DNA of 64,000 nucleotides, from contig JADJWI010000003.1 of assembly GCA_016716435.1 (NCBI GenBank), positions 1-64,000 on the forward strand, read 5' to 3'. Made by a program: the position numbers and the translations under genes. The notes beneath the pieces are model-generated. The model had not been told where the DNA came from. It searched no databases and worked only from the letters and a program-made list of their open reading frames with translations. Origin of the DNA: Acidobacteriota bacterium (GTDB taxonomy: Bacteria > Acidobacteriota > Blastocatellia > Pyrinomonadales > Pyrinomonadaceae). Position 1 is the first letter of the stretch. The number at the start of each line of letters is the position of its first letter. Positions 51,953 to 60,260 of this stretch are shown in pieces.

Positions 51953-52321
51953 ATGAAAAAGGTAGCAATATTGTTTCTTTTGGTGATGGCTGCTTCGACG
52001 GTTCTTGTCGCTGCGGACCGTGCGTCGATCATAGAAGCCCATCTTGAAACGCCGGAGCAGGACAACCGCGGCCGACGCGGCCGAGGGCGCGGACGGGATG
52101 ATTCGAACTCAAATTCGAACCGTTCGGGCGGTAGCGTTGCCTCGGCCGAAGCCCGCAACGCCGCACTCAAAGCCGTGCCCGGCGATATCATCAAAGAAGA
52201 ATTTGAGCGAGAGAATGGCCGTGCGATCTACGAGTTCTACATTCGCAAGACCAACGGCAGCGTTTACGAAGTCTACGTTGACGCTGAGACCTTAAAGGTG
52301 GTCAAGATAGAGCTACGCTGA
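51953..52321 (+). CDS. Exported PepSY-domain protein
   Basis: The 122-residue protein has a signal peptide (KKVAILFLLVMAASTVLVAA), then a low-complexity basic and polar linker (NRGRRGRGRGRDDSNSNSNR). A PepSY domain ends it (NAALKAVPGDIIKEEFEREN, YEFYIRKTNGSVYEVYVDAE). PepSY domains often inhibit proteases or bind metals. It converges on purK, whose stop codon lies two bases away. Confidence 0.85.
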   Translation: MKKVAILFLLVMAASTVLVAADRASIIEAHLETPEQDNRGRRGRGRGRDDSNSNSNRSGGSVASAEARNAALKAVPGDIIKEEFERENGRAIYEFYIRKTNGSVYEVYVDAETLKVVKIELR

Positions 52322-52322
52322 G

Positions 52323-53462
52323 TTAACTTCGAACGAGTGCGGCCCGTGCTTGAACGGCTCGCGTCAGTGCACTATTTACCGAATCCGCGACCGCGGTCAG
52401 GTGGCCCATTTTTCTTCCCGGGCGAGGGTCTGCTTTGCCGTAAAGGTGAAGCGAGACGCCCGGAACGGCCAGTGCGGCCGCCCAATCGGGTTCGCCCGCG
52501 GACCAGATATCGCCGAGCAGATTTGCCATTGCCGCGGGCCGGAGAAACTCGGTCGAGCCAAGCGGAAGCCCGCAGACCGCCCGCACCTGCTGTTCAAATT
52601 GCGACGAGACACATGGGCCAAACGTCAGGTGCCCCGAGTTGTGGGGCCGCGGAGCGATCTCGTTAACTAGCATTTTACCATTGCTTGTCAAGAAGAATTC
52701 GACGCACATCGTACCAACGTAGCCGAAGGTCTCCGCGATGCTTTGCGTGATCTCGACCGCCTCAGAATAGGCCGCTTCTGAGACAGCGGCCGGAGCGAAC
52801 GAGACATCGAGAATATGGTTGCGGTGCTCGTTTTCTATCACGCCATAATGGGCAAAGCCGCCGTCCTGCCCGCGGGCACAAACGACCGATACCTCTTTCT
52901 CAAATTCGATGAAACTTTCAAGGATCGCCTCGCTGCCATTCAACCCGGCAAAGGCCGCATCGACCTCGCCAACCGAGACGAGCTTCCGCTGTCCCTTGCC
53001 GTCGTAACCAAAACCGGCGGTCTTGAGCACGGCCGGCGTGCCAAAATCGAGTACGCCGCGGTGAAGATCATCAAGCGTCGTTATGTGGCGAAAAGGAGCG
53101 ACAGGAAAGCCATTCGATGAAAGCCACGTCTTCTCGCGGAGCCGATTCTGTGTGGTGTGAAGCACCTCGCCCTTTGGATGCACAGCGACAAATTCAGCAG
53201 CCGCCTCAACGGTCGCGGCCGGGACATTCTCGAACTCAAAAGTAACAACATCCACCGCCCGGGCGAATTCGCGGACCGCATCGAGATCGCCGTACGACGC
53301 GGCCGTTTCAACATCGGAAATGTGCCCGGCGGGCGTATCGGCATCCGGCGAGAATGTGTGCACGCGATAGCCCATCTTTCGGGCCTCAATGGCAAACATC
53401 CGGCCAAGTTGGCCGCTGCCAAAAACGCCGATGGTAGAGTTTGGAAGTATCGTAGCTGGCAT
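52323..53462 (-). CDS. purK: 5-(carboxyamino)imidazole ribonucleotide synthase
   Basis: The 379-residue ATP-grasp enzyme opens TIGVFGSGQLGRMFAIEARK. It includes FEFENVPAATVEAAAEF, TPAVLKTAGFGYDGKGQRKL with the ATP-binding Lys, and MLVNEIAPRPHNSGHLTF with the metal-binding acidic residues. It carboxylates AIR with bicarbonate and ATP to give N5-CAIR. The purE gene directly upstream supplies the next enzyme. Confidence 0.96.
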   Translation of the reverse strand: MPATILPNSTIGVFGSGQLGRMFAIEARKMGYRVHTFSPDADTPAGHISDVETAASYGDLDAVREFARAVDVVTFEFENVPAATVEAAAEFVAVHPKGEVLHTTQNRLREKTWLSSNGFPVAPFRHITTLDDLHRGVLDFGTPAVLKTAGFGYDGKGQRKLVSVGEVDAAFAGLNGSEAILESFIEFEKEVSVVCARGQDGGFAHYGVIENEHRNHILDVSFAPAAVSEAAYSEAVEITQSIAETFGYVGTMCVEFFLTSNGKMLVNEIAPRPHNSGHLTFGPCVSSQFEQQVRAVCGLPLGSTEFLRPAAMANLLGDIWSAGEPDWAAALAVPGVSLHLYGKADPRPGRKMGHLTAVADSVNSALTRAVQARAALVRS

Positions 53463-53470
53463 CAGGAAGG

Positions 53471-53967
53471 CTAACTCAACTTAGATCGCAGCACGTCCTT
53501 GGTCTGCTTTGACCGAAAGGCGTGGAGCTTCTTGCGGAGCTCGGGGCGTGAATTTGCGAGTATCGAGACCGCGAGCAGGGCAGCGTTTTTGCGCCGGCCT
53601 GGCCGATTGCGAGTGTGCCCACGGGCACGCCCGCGGGCATCTGAGCGATAGAGAGAAGCGAATCAAGCCCCTTCAATGCTTTGCTTTCAACCGGCACGCC
53701 GAGCACCGGCAGCACCGTTTGCGAAGCACACATCCCCGGCAGGTGCGCCGCTCCGCCGGCACCGGCTATGATGACCTCAATTCCGCGATCCTCGGCCGAT
53801 TTTGCAAACTCGAAAAGCAGGTCCGGCGTACGGTGAGCCGAGACGACCTTCGATTCGTGCGCGACGCCGAATTCTTCAAGGGTCGCGGAAGCGATCTCCA
53901 TCGTCGGCCAGTCGCTCTTGCTGCCCATTATGATCGAAACGATCGGGGTTTTAGTTTTCGCCGGCAT
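53471..53967 (-). CDS. purE: 5-(carboxyamino)imidazole ribonucleotide mutase, frameshift near end
   Basis: The class I PurE signature is clear: VSIIMGSKSDWPTM, KVVSAHRTPDLL and GAGGAAHLPGM. It moves the carboxyl group of N5-CAIR to make CAIR in purine synthesis. As written, the last 30 residues after GQAGAK are unlike PurE and end at 53476. One added base in the A5 run (T5 on the plus strand, 53586-53590) restores NAALLAVSILANSRPELRKK and HAFRSKQTKDVL, with a stop at 53471, nine bases before purK. The first bases overlap the zinc-ribbon gene. A purE this well kept otherwise suggests a base-calling deletion. Confidence 0.92.
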
Positions 53968-54229
53968 AGATCCTTATGACGATTCCGCCCATGTGGGCTT
54001 CGTCTGCCCAGCATTTTACTCCATTTATGTAACAAATGTGGCTATCGCGGGATTCGCTCGTGTCCGCGTACCAAGCGACGAATCCGCCCGAGAAAGATTC
54101 ATTCCCGAAGCCGAGCTTGCGGCCTGTCTCGTCTACCGCCGTTGCACAACAGTCAAAGCAAATATAGTCCGTGTACCGCACATTCGGCTCGACCTTCGCG
54201 GAACAAATCGGGCAAATTTGCTCGTTCAT
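53951..54229 (-). CDS. Small zinc-ribbon protein
   Basis: The 92-residue protein has two N-terminal CxxC pairs (ICPICSAKVEPN and ICFDCCATAVDE) that should bind zinc. A compact domain follows with GGFVAWYADTSES and CYINGVKCWADEAHMGG. It overlaps tlpA upstream by four bases and purE downstream by 17, so all are read from one transcript. I do not recognise the family. Confidence 0.75.
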   Translation of the reverse strand: MNEQICPICSAKVEPNVRYTDYICFDCCATAVDETGRKLGFGNESFSGGFVAWYADTSESRDSHICYINGVKCWADEAHMGGIVIRIYAGEN

Positions 54230-54894
54230 TTCGATAGCTCAAGGTTGATGACCGACTCAAACTTGCCCCAAGCCGCAATGGTCGAACGCCAATAGACGAC
54301 CTCGCCGGTCTTGCTTATGACAATGTTCTTCGGATAGCCGCTAAATACGAATTGCTTCAGAGCCGCCTCGGCCTCGACCGCCTGCAAATAGTTAAATTTC
54401 TCTTTCGATAGAAACTTGCGGACGTCGCCGGCCGTGTCGGCAGTCGCGGCAAGAAAGACGACATTGTCGTTCGCCGCAAACTTTGACCTCAACTCGTTCA
54501 GCTTCGGTTTGTGGGCGAGGCAAACCGGGCATCCGATGAACCAAAAGTTGAGGACAACGACCTTGCCGCGGAGTTCGCTCATCGCGATGCGGCCACCGTC
54601 GACGGTTTGAAATGTGACGTCCGGCACCTGCATTCCCTCCTGCGGGATCTTTTGCAGGCGAAACTCGACCGTCCCGTCCTCGAGCGTTCGCATTAGCGTT
54701 CGGTCCGGATAGTGGAAATTCGCCATCCGGATATCAACGAACTCGTCGTTCGAGATCTCGCCACCGTTGTGATCCAGAAACACCGTCCGAGGGCCTGTGA
54801 CACCGATTCGCTGTGCACAAAGATCAGGGCCCGCGACTTGAACGATCATCGCTACGAGCATCACTGTCATTAGTTTTACGCGGTGCACCAGCAT
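54226..54894 (-). CDS. TlpA/ResA-like exported thioredoxin
   Basis: From the ATG at 54894 the protein has about 222 residues with a signal or anchor segment (LMTVMLVAMIVQVAGPDLCAQ). The thioredoxin fold of the C-terminal half contains VVLNFWFIGCPVCLAHKP, with active-site CPVC, and KQFVFSGYPKNIVIS with the cis-Pro loop. An N-terminal beta region (RTLEDGTVEFRLQKIPQEGM) precedes it. It should reduce or form disulfides outside the membrane. No cytochrome maturation genes are near. Confidence 0.85.
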   Translation of the reverse strand: MLVHRVKLMTVMLVAMIVQVAGPDLCAQRIGVTGPRTVFLDHNGGEISNDEFVDIRMANFHYPDRTLMRTLEDGTVEFRLQKIPQEGMQVPDVTFQTVDGGRIAMSELRGKVVVLNFWFIGCPVCLAHKPKLNELRSKFAANDNVVFLAATADTAGDVRKFLSKEKFNYLQAVEAEAALKQFVFSGYPKNIVISKTGEVVYWRSTIAAWGKFESVINLELSK

Positions 54895-55084
54895 TTGACT
54901 AGAAAATAGGAGAGATGAGCGACGAAAGCAAATTTGGGAAGATATCGGTCGGATTTCATTGTCGACTGTTCGGATGAGCATAAAGTTAAAGCATGCTGCT
55001 TTACCGTTAGATCTTTGTCTAATTAGATGCCCCTTTTTCGCCCAGAATCTCGTTTAGCTTTGTAAGTAGAACTAGTTTATAGGC

Positions 55085-55102
55085 TCAGACCGCAGCGTCT
55101 GA
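55085..55102. promoter_or_regulatory. Short inverted repeat upstream of the TPR kinase gene
   Basis: TCAGAC, a six-base spacer and GTCTGA form a perfect symmetric site about 90 bases before the kinase start. The 298 bases between the divergent tlpA-like and kinase genes hold no other clear element. A GGGAG ribosome site eight bases before GTG supports the start at 55193. Confidence 0.35.
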
Positions 55103-55192
55103 CCAATTGATGAAAGGCTTGACCCCAGCGAGGGGCGGTATTACCATTAGGCAACTCTTTCAATTAGTAGCGTTGATCCGGGAGATCTATTT

Positions 55193-57406
55193 GTGATCGG
55201 CAACACCATATCGCACTATCGCATCACGTCGCAGCTCGGTGAAGGCGGGATGGGCGTTGTATATGAAGCTGAGGATATCAACCTCGGCCGCCGGGTCGCG
55301 CTTAAATTTCTTTCGCCTTCGATGGCTAAGGACGACAATCTCCTTCAGCGTTTTCAGCGCGAAGCTCGTGCTGCTTCTTCGCTTAACCACCCGAATATCT
55401 GCACTATTCACGGGATCGAGCAGGATGAAAACCAGCATTTCATCATCATGGAGCTTCTTGATGGCGAATCGCTAGCGGACCGAATTCGCAAAGGGCCGAT
55501 AGACATCGACTTGGTCCTACAGCTTAGTGTCCAGATCGTCGATGCTCTTGAATCCGCGCATTCGAAAGGTATCGTTCACCGGGACCTGAAACCGGCTAAC
55601 ATTTTCGTCACCTCCCGAGGCGAAGCAAAGATACTCGACTTCGGACTTGCAAAGATAGATCGACAGAAATCAGATGCGGCTTCCAATGTCCCGACTGCCA
55701 TTGCGGATGAATTGACGTCTGCAGGTTCGACAATGGGAACCGTCGCATATATGTCACCGGAGCAGGCTCGCGGTGAGGTCACGGATACGCGGACCGATCT
55801 TTTTTCGGTCGGTACGGTAATATATCAAACCGCGACGGGCGTTCTACCCTTTCAGGGCGACACCTCGGCCATGGTCTTTGATTCGATCCTAAACCGCGAC
55901 CCTATACCAGTAGCACAGGTCAATCCGTCGCTTCCGGCCGAACTGGACCGAATACTGGGGCAGTCACTGGAAAAGGATCGCGAACTGCGATATCAGAGTG
56001 CAACCGATCTGAAGACGGCCCTCAAACGGCTGAAACGCGATCTCGACTCGGGCCGGCATTCCTCCGAAACAAATGCAATTCACAGCACACGCGCGCCGCA
56101 AATGGTCCATGATCACTCGATCGCCGTGCTTTATTTCGAAAATCTGAGCGGTATGAACGAAGATGAATATCTTCGAGATGGCATTACGGAAGACATTACG
56201 ACCGAACTTTCGAAAATAAAAGGCCTCCGGACGTTTTCGCGAGCGATGGTGCTCAAATATCGCGATAAATCTGTCACGGCAGGGCAGGTCGGAAAGGAAT
56301 TGGGAGCTTCCTACGTACTGACCGGGAGTTTGCGGCGGGCCGGGGCTCGACTTCGCATCAATGCTCAACTCGTTGACGCAGCAACGGACTTTCCGCTTTG
56401 GTCCGAACGGTATGACCGCGAAATGGAGGACGTTTTCGAAGTGCAGGACGAGATCGCGTCCAAGATCGCGGCTGCGTTAAGGATCACGCTTACACCACAA
56501 GAGCAACAGGCCCTTGCCGCAAAACCAACCGAGAATTTGCAAGCTTATGATCTTTACCTCAGGGGCAGGAATTACGCTCGACGCGTCGGACGTCAAGACC
56601 TTCAGATCGCCGTGCAGATGTATGAGAATGCGGTCGCCCTTGACCCCGGTTTCGCCCTCGCCCATGCCGGTCTCGCGAACGTATGTGCCCAATATTACTA
56701 TCATTTTGAGAGACAACAGCAATGGCTTGACCGCGCGATAGCGGCGACCCGAAAGTCCAGCACCAATGGCAATGATGCACCGGAAGTCAAACTTGCCGAA
56801 GCATGGGTCGATTACGCCGAAAAGCGAAATGAGGAGGCGGTAAACAAGATCCGTCAGGCCCTTGAGCGCGATCCGGACCTGGACGGCGGCTACTATTTGT
56901 TGGGAAGATCGCTCTTTGACGCCGGGAGATACCACGAGATAGTGGCGGTGATGGAAGATGCACTGGCTCATGCCGGAGAGAACTACAACACCACGATACC
57001 GATCCACAACGCGCTCGGAGCCCTAGGAAAGACCGACGCCCTCAATAACTATTTGCATCGTGAGGTCGCCATTTACGAGACACATTTGAAAAAGGTGCCC
57101 GAAGATGCTCGGGTCCGAATATTGCTCGCAGGCGATTATGCCAAACAGGGGCGTCTAGAAGATGCAAAACGCGAGGCGGACATGGCCGTCGCCCTTCGTC
57201 CCGACGACGCGATGGTGCTATACAACGTCGCTTGTAGCTTTTGTGCGATGAACAAACCGCAGGACGCTATGAACGCTCTCAAAAAGGCTTGGGATGCGGG
57301 CTACCGCGATCCCGCATGGACCCGGCAAGACCCCGATCTTGCGATACTGCACGGCGAGCCCGAATTTGAACGACTATATCCACCTGCGGATGCATTAGCG
57401 GCTTGA
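55193..57406 (+). CDS. Ser/Thr protein kinase with TolB-like and TPR regions
   Basis: The 737-residue protein has a eukaryote-type kinase domain at its start: LGEGGMGVVYEAE (residues 15-27), Lys38, HRDLKPAN at 129-136 and DFG at 149-151, then GTVAYMSPEQARGE. Residues from about 300 (HSIAVLYFENLSGMNEDEYL ... LGASYVLTGSLRRAG) resemble the TolB/FlgO-like domain found in adenylate cyclase-type regulators. TPR repeats fill the last 280 residues (AVALDPGFALAHAGLANVCA, QALERDPDLDGGYYLLGRSL). No membrane segment is present, so it is a soluble signalling kinase. It starts with GTG. Two membrane-anchored proteins of unknown role follow. Confidence 0.9.
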   Translation: MIGNTISHYRITSQLGEGGMGVVYEAEDINLGRRVALKFLSPSMAKDDNLLQRFQREARAASSLNHPNICTIHGIEQDENQHFIIMELLDGESLADRIRKGPIDIDLVLQLSVQIVDALESAHSKGIVHRDLKPANIFVTSRGEAKILDFGLAKIDRQKSDAASNVPTAIADELTSAGSTMGTVAYMSPEQARGEVTDTRTDLFSVGTVIYQTATGVLPFQGDTSAMVFDSILNRDPIPVAQVNPSLPAELDRILGQSLEKDRELRYQSATDLKTALKRLKRDLDSGRHSSETNAIHSTRAPQMVHDHSIAVLYFENLSGMNEDEYLRDGITEDITTELSKIKGLRTFSRAMVLKYRDKSVTAGQVGKELGASYVLTGSLRRAGARLRINAQLVDAATDFPLWSERYDREMEDVFEVQDEIASKIAAALRITLTPQEQQALAAKPTENLQAYDLYLRGRNYARRVGRQDLQIAVQMYENAVALDPGFALAHAGLANVCAQYYYHFERQQQWLDRAIAATRKSSTNGNDAPEVKLAEAWVDYAEKRNEEAVNKIRQALERDPDLDGGYYLLGRSLFDAGRYHEIVAVMEDALAHAGENYNTTIPIHNALGALGKTDALNNYLHREVAIYETHLKKVPEDARVRILLAGDYAKQGRLEDAKREADMAVALRPDDAMVLYNVACSFCAMNKPQDAMNALKKAWDAGYRDPAWTRQDPDLAILHGEPEFERLYPPADALAA

Positions 57407-57439
57407 TCGGCTGGTCCATCAGCACGTTCAAACCGAAAA

Positions 57440-58150
57440 ATGACCGCATTCCTGATAATTGCTGGCTTAGTGATCTTGGTCTGGTTGGCCTATCAAGCCA
57501 CTCCCGACGGATTCAAGTTTTTTCCTGACCGCAGACGGAAGGATGCATTCTCGCGCTCGGAATTGGTTTCGGCGCTGTTGAAACTCGACGATGCTTCACT
57601 TTCCACATTATTCGAGATCTATAAGAATGAGTTCGGCCCAGGACCGGCTCGCTATGCCCGACAGACCTATAAAAAATGGAAATCAGGTGAAGTTCGTGCG
57701 GCAAATCAAACCTTCAGGCGATTGTTTGAGCATATGCCAAGGGTAATGCCGTTCGATCTGAAATGTGAGGTTCTCAGGCATTTCATGGAGGAGTTTGCAG
57801 CAAAGGACCATCACGAGATACGAGTAACGACAAGCGATTGGGAACAAAAATTGAAACCGCTTGTGCATCAGATGATCACAAAGGCGTTCACTTCGCAGCT
57901 TCCGGCTGAGGTTGAAAAAAAACTTGCGTGGCTTGGGGAAGGCGACATGCAGGCGGCGCAGGAGATTCTGCGCCGGTCACAAGTCGAGGAGAGCCGGATA
58001 ATGGTTTCCGACCTTCAAAACGAGTTTAATGCTATCAATCGATTATTGTCTGAACCTGGTTTAAGGCCGCGTGTTAAACACGTGTTAGAATTTCCTTACG
58101 GCACGATCACGCTCCATATTTCACGAGAGGCAAAGGCAAATGGAAGATGA
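57440..58150 (+). CDS. N-terminally anchored protein of unknown function
   Basis: The 236-residue protein has one membrane helix at its start (AFLIIAGLVILVWLAYQA), so the rest should face one compartment. The soluble part is largely helical (SELVSALLKLDDASLSTLFE, QTFRRLFEHMPRVMPFDLK, HQMITKAFTSQLPAEVEKK). I recognise no domain. It starts 33 bases after the kinase gene and overlaps the next gene by 11 bases. The three genes look like one transcript. Confidence 0.75.
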   Translation: MTAFLIIAGLVILVWLAYQATPDGFKFFPDRRRKDAFSRSELVSALLKLDDASLSTLFEIYKNEFGPGPARYARQTYKKWKSGEVRAANQTFRRLFEHMPRVMPFDLKCEVLRHFMEEFAAKDHHEIRVTTSDWEQKLKPLVHQMITKAFTSQLPAEVEKKLAWLGEGDMQAAQEILRRSQVEESRIMVSDLQNEFNAINRLLSEPGLRPRVKHVLEFPYGTITLHISREAKANGR

Positions 58151-58535
58151 ACGATTAGAAGTTGTACCGAAAAAGCAATCGCTGTTTCCGGTCTCTGCGG
58201 AGGACATCGTTGACAATGCGCTGCATAACCTTGATGAAGGTCAGGCGAAGCGGGTTACTGAAAAGGCGGCAGATGAGATCGTCCGGCTCGCTGTAGAAAA
58301 GAGAAAAGCTGAATACAGAAATGCGGCGGCCCACGAAGAAATGAACAATCTTGTTCGAAACGCTCGGTTGCTTGAGCAACAAGTTGGCGATTTCAAGATC
58401 AATTCAACTTTTGAGACCGCATCGGGGACGACGAATGTCGAGATCAAAAAATCAGTTCTAACGACAACAAATCTAATAATGATCGGTGGCATTTTGTTTG
58501 CGGCCCTCGTTCTTATTTTCCTTCTACTGCGTTGA
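58140..58535 (+). CDS. Tail-anchored helical protein of unknown function
   Basis: The 131-residue protein is helical and charged (DIVDNALHNLDEGQAKRVTE, AAHEEMNNLVRNARLLEQQV, likely coiled coil). It ends in one membrane helix (LIMIGGILFAALVLIFLLLR) at the extreme C-terminus. This is a tail-anchored layout, with the body in the cytoplasm. It overlaps the preceding anchored protein gene. I do not recognise it. Confidence 0.75.
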   Translation: MEDERLEVVPKKQSLFPVSAEDIVDNALHNLDEGQAKRVTEKAADEIVRLAVEKRKAEYRNAAAHEEMNNLVRNARLLEQQVGDFKINSTFETASGTTNVEIKKSVLTTTNLIMIGGILFAALVLIFLLLR

Positions 58536-58567
58536 TCTTACCTCCCGAGTGACTCAGGACAAAAAAA

Positions 58568-58597
58568 TTTGGGGCAGACCGAAAGGCCTGCCCCAAA
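58568..58597. terminator. Terminator between the 58140 gene and icd
   Basis: TTTGGGGCAG and CTGCCCCAAA form a perfect 10-bp stem. On the minus strand the stem is followed by AAATTTTTTTG, a T run that makes it a good terminator for icd. On the plus strand it can end the anchored-protein transcript less strongly. Confidence 0.8.
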
Positions 58598-58629
58598 CTA
58601 GTTTCAGCAAAGTCGAACGCTCTTAATAA

Positions 58630-60099
58630 CTACTGCCCTTGTCCGAGCGAATATCCCGCTTCGCCGTCGAAGTTGTAGAGATGCTCGGTTTTGATGAAAT
58701 CGATCCCTTCTGCATCGAATCGCGACAGCAGATCGATGACCTGCTTGTGCGTTACGATGCCGCCCTGTTCGTCGGCCATGAAACGGCAACGCCAGTGGTC
58801 AACGCAGAATGTGTCGGGCATGCCGTTCGGATAGACCTTGGTGCCGCGGTTCGAGATCATTACTAATTTGAGTCCGTCGCCGTTCACTTTCTCGACCATC
58901 GCACCGAGCTTGTCGGCGGTGCCGTAAAAGCTGCCGTCCCACCAGTGAACGAAAACATCGACGCCGACGAGGTCTTTCTTTTGCGGTTCGCGGATGGTGT
59001 AGATCGGTTTACGGTCGGCCTCGGCGATGACCTCGGGTTTCACATACTCGACGGCTTTGAGCGTCTCCGGTTTTTGACCGAGGCGATCGACTACGGCCTG
59101 TGCAAATTCTTTCGTGCCGACCTTTTCTTTCGAGACGCCTTCCTTAAACACGTCGTAAGTATGCACGCCGTCTTCGACCGTACGGAGCCACGCGTTGTGT
59201 ACGAGCTCGGCAATATCAGGCTGGCCGATATGGACCAACATCATCACCGAACCCAGGAACAATCCTGAAGGATTAGCCAGATTCTGTCCCGCACGTCGGG
59301 GAGCCGAACCGTGGATCGCCTCAAACATCGAGATGTTCTCGCCGATATTTGCCGAACCCGCAAGCCCGACCGAGCCCGCGATCTGAGCAGCGACGTCTGA
59401 CAAAATGTCGCCGTAAAGATTTTGCATCACGATGACGTCAAAATTCTCGGGCGTGTCGGCCATCTTGGCGGCGCCGATATCGACGATCCAGTGATCGGCT
59501 TCGATCGACGGATATTCCGCAGCGACCTCGTCAAAAACCTCGTGAAACAGCCCGTCGGTGCGTTTCATGATGTTGTCCTTCATGAACGCCGTGACCTTTT
59601 TACGGTTGTTCATACGGGCGTATTCAAACGCGTAACGGACGATCTTTTCACAACCGGGACGCGAGATAAGCTTGAGGCACAGCTCGACCATGTCCGTCTG
59701 TTTGTACTCGATGCCGGCGTAGGTGTCCTCTTCATTTTCGCGGACGATGACAACGTCCATCACCGGGTGCTTTGTCTTAATGAACGGATGATAAGAAACG
59801 CACGGGCGGATATTCGCATAAAGGCCGAGCGTCTTGCGGACCGTCACGTTCAGCGACTTGAATCCGCCGCCCTGCGGTGTCGTGATCGGCGCTTTTAGGA
59901 AAACCTTTGTTCTCCGAAGCGAATCCCATGACTCAGGCGCGATGCCGGCAGAATTTCCCGAGAGATAGACCTTCTCGCCGATATCGATAGTTTCGATATC
60001 GATGCGGGCACCGGCTTCTTTGATGATATGAAGGGTCGCATCCATGATCTCGGGGCCGATCCCGTCTCCATGGGCGACTGTTATAGGCACATTTGACAT
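58630..60099 (-). CDS. icd: Isocitrate dehydrogenase, long (Thermus-type) form
   Basis: The 489-residue protein begins ITVAHGDGIGPEIMDATL and carries VVIVRENEEDTYAGIEY, KVTAFMKDNIMKRTDGLF, QNLYGDILSDVAAQIAGSVG and FEAIHGSAPRRAGQNLANPS, all typical of the isocitrate/isopropylmalate dehydrogenase family. A C-terminal extension of about 140 residues (DVFVHWWDGSFYGTADKLGA ... HWRCRFMADEQGG) matches the longer Thermus-type enzymes. It turns isocitrate into 2-oxoglutarate and CO2. Cofactor choice (NAD or NADP) is not read with confidence. A 19-bp palindrome lies 57 bases upstream of the start. Confidence 0.93.
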   Translation of the reverse strand: MSNVPITVAHGDGIGPEIMDATLHIIKEAGARIDIETIDIGEKVYLSGNSAGIAPESWDSLRRTKVFLKAPITTPQGGGFKSLNVTVRKTLGLYANIRPCVSYHPFIKTKHPVMDVVIVRENEEDTYAGIEYKQTDMVELCLKLISRPGCEKIVRYAFEYARMNNRKKVTAFMKDNIMKRTDGLFHEVFDEVAAEYPSIEADHWIVDIGAAKMADTPENFDVIVMQNLYGDILSDVAAQIAGSVGLAGSANIGENISMFEAIHGSAPRRAGQNLANPSGLFLGSVMMLVHIGQPDIAELVHNAWLRTVEDGVHTYDVFKEGVSKEKVGTKEFAQAVVDRLGQKPETLKAVEYVKPEVIAEADRKPIYTIREPQKKDLVGVDVFVHWWDGSFYGTADKLGAMVEKVNGDGLKLVMISNRGTKVYPNGMPDTFCVDHWRCRFMADEQGGIVTHKQVIDLLSRFDAEGIDFIKTEHLYNFDGEAGYSLGQGQ

Positions 60100-60155
60100 A
60101 GTTGTATTAAGTTCCCTCTAAAAGATCGAATAGCAAAGGATAAACGAGGATTTTA

Positions 60156-60174
60156 CTTGAACACGGTGTTCAAG
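60156..60174. promoter_or_regulatory. 19-bp palindrome upstream of icd
   Basis: CTTGAACAC-G-GTGTTCAAG is a perfect inverted repeat of nine bases per arm around one central base. A lone GTTCAA half-site lies at 60189. The site is 57 bases before icd and 87 bases before the divergent exported-protein gene, so a dimeric regulator could control either or both. Confidence 0.55.
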
Positions 60175-60260
60175 GCAATCGGCCGCCCTGTTCAAAGGCC
60201 TGACGGCGGACGCCCTCTTTTGAGCGAAGCCAGATACAACCTATACTAAAAAGACACGCT

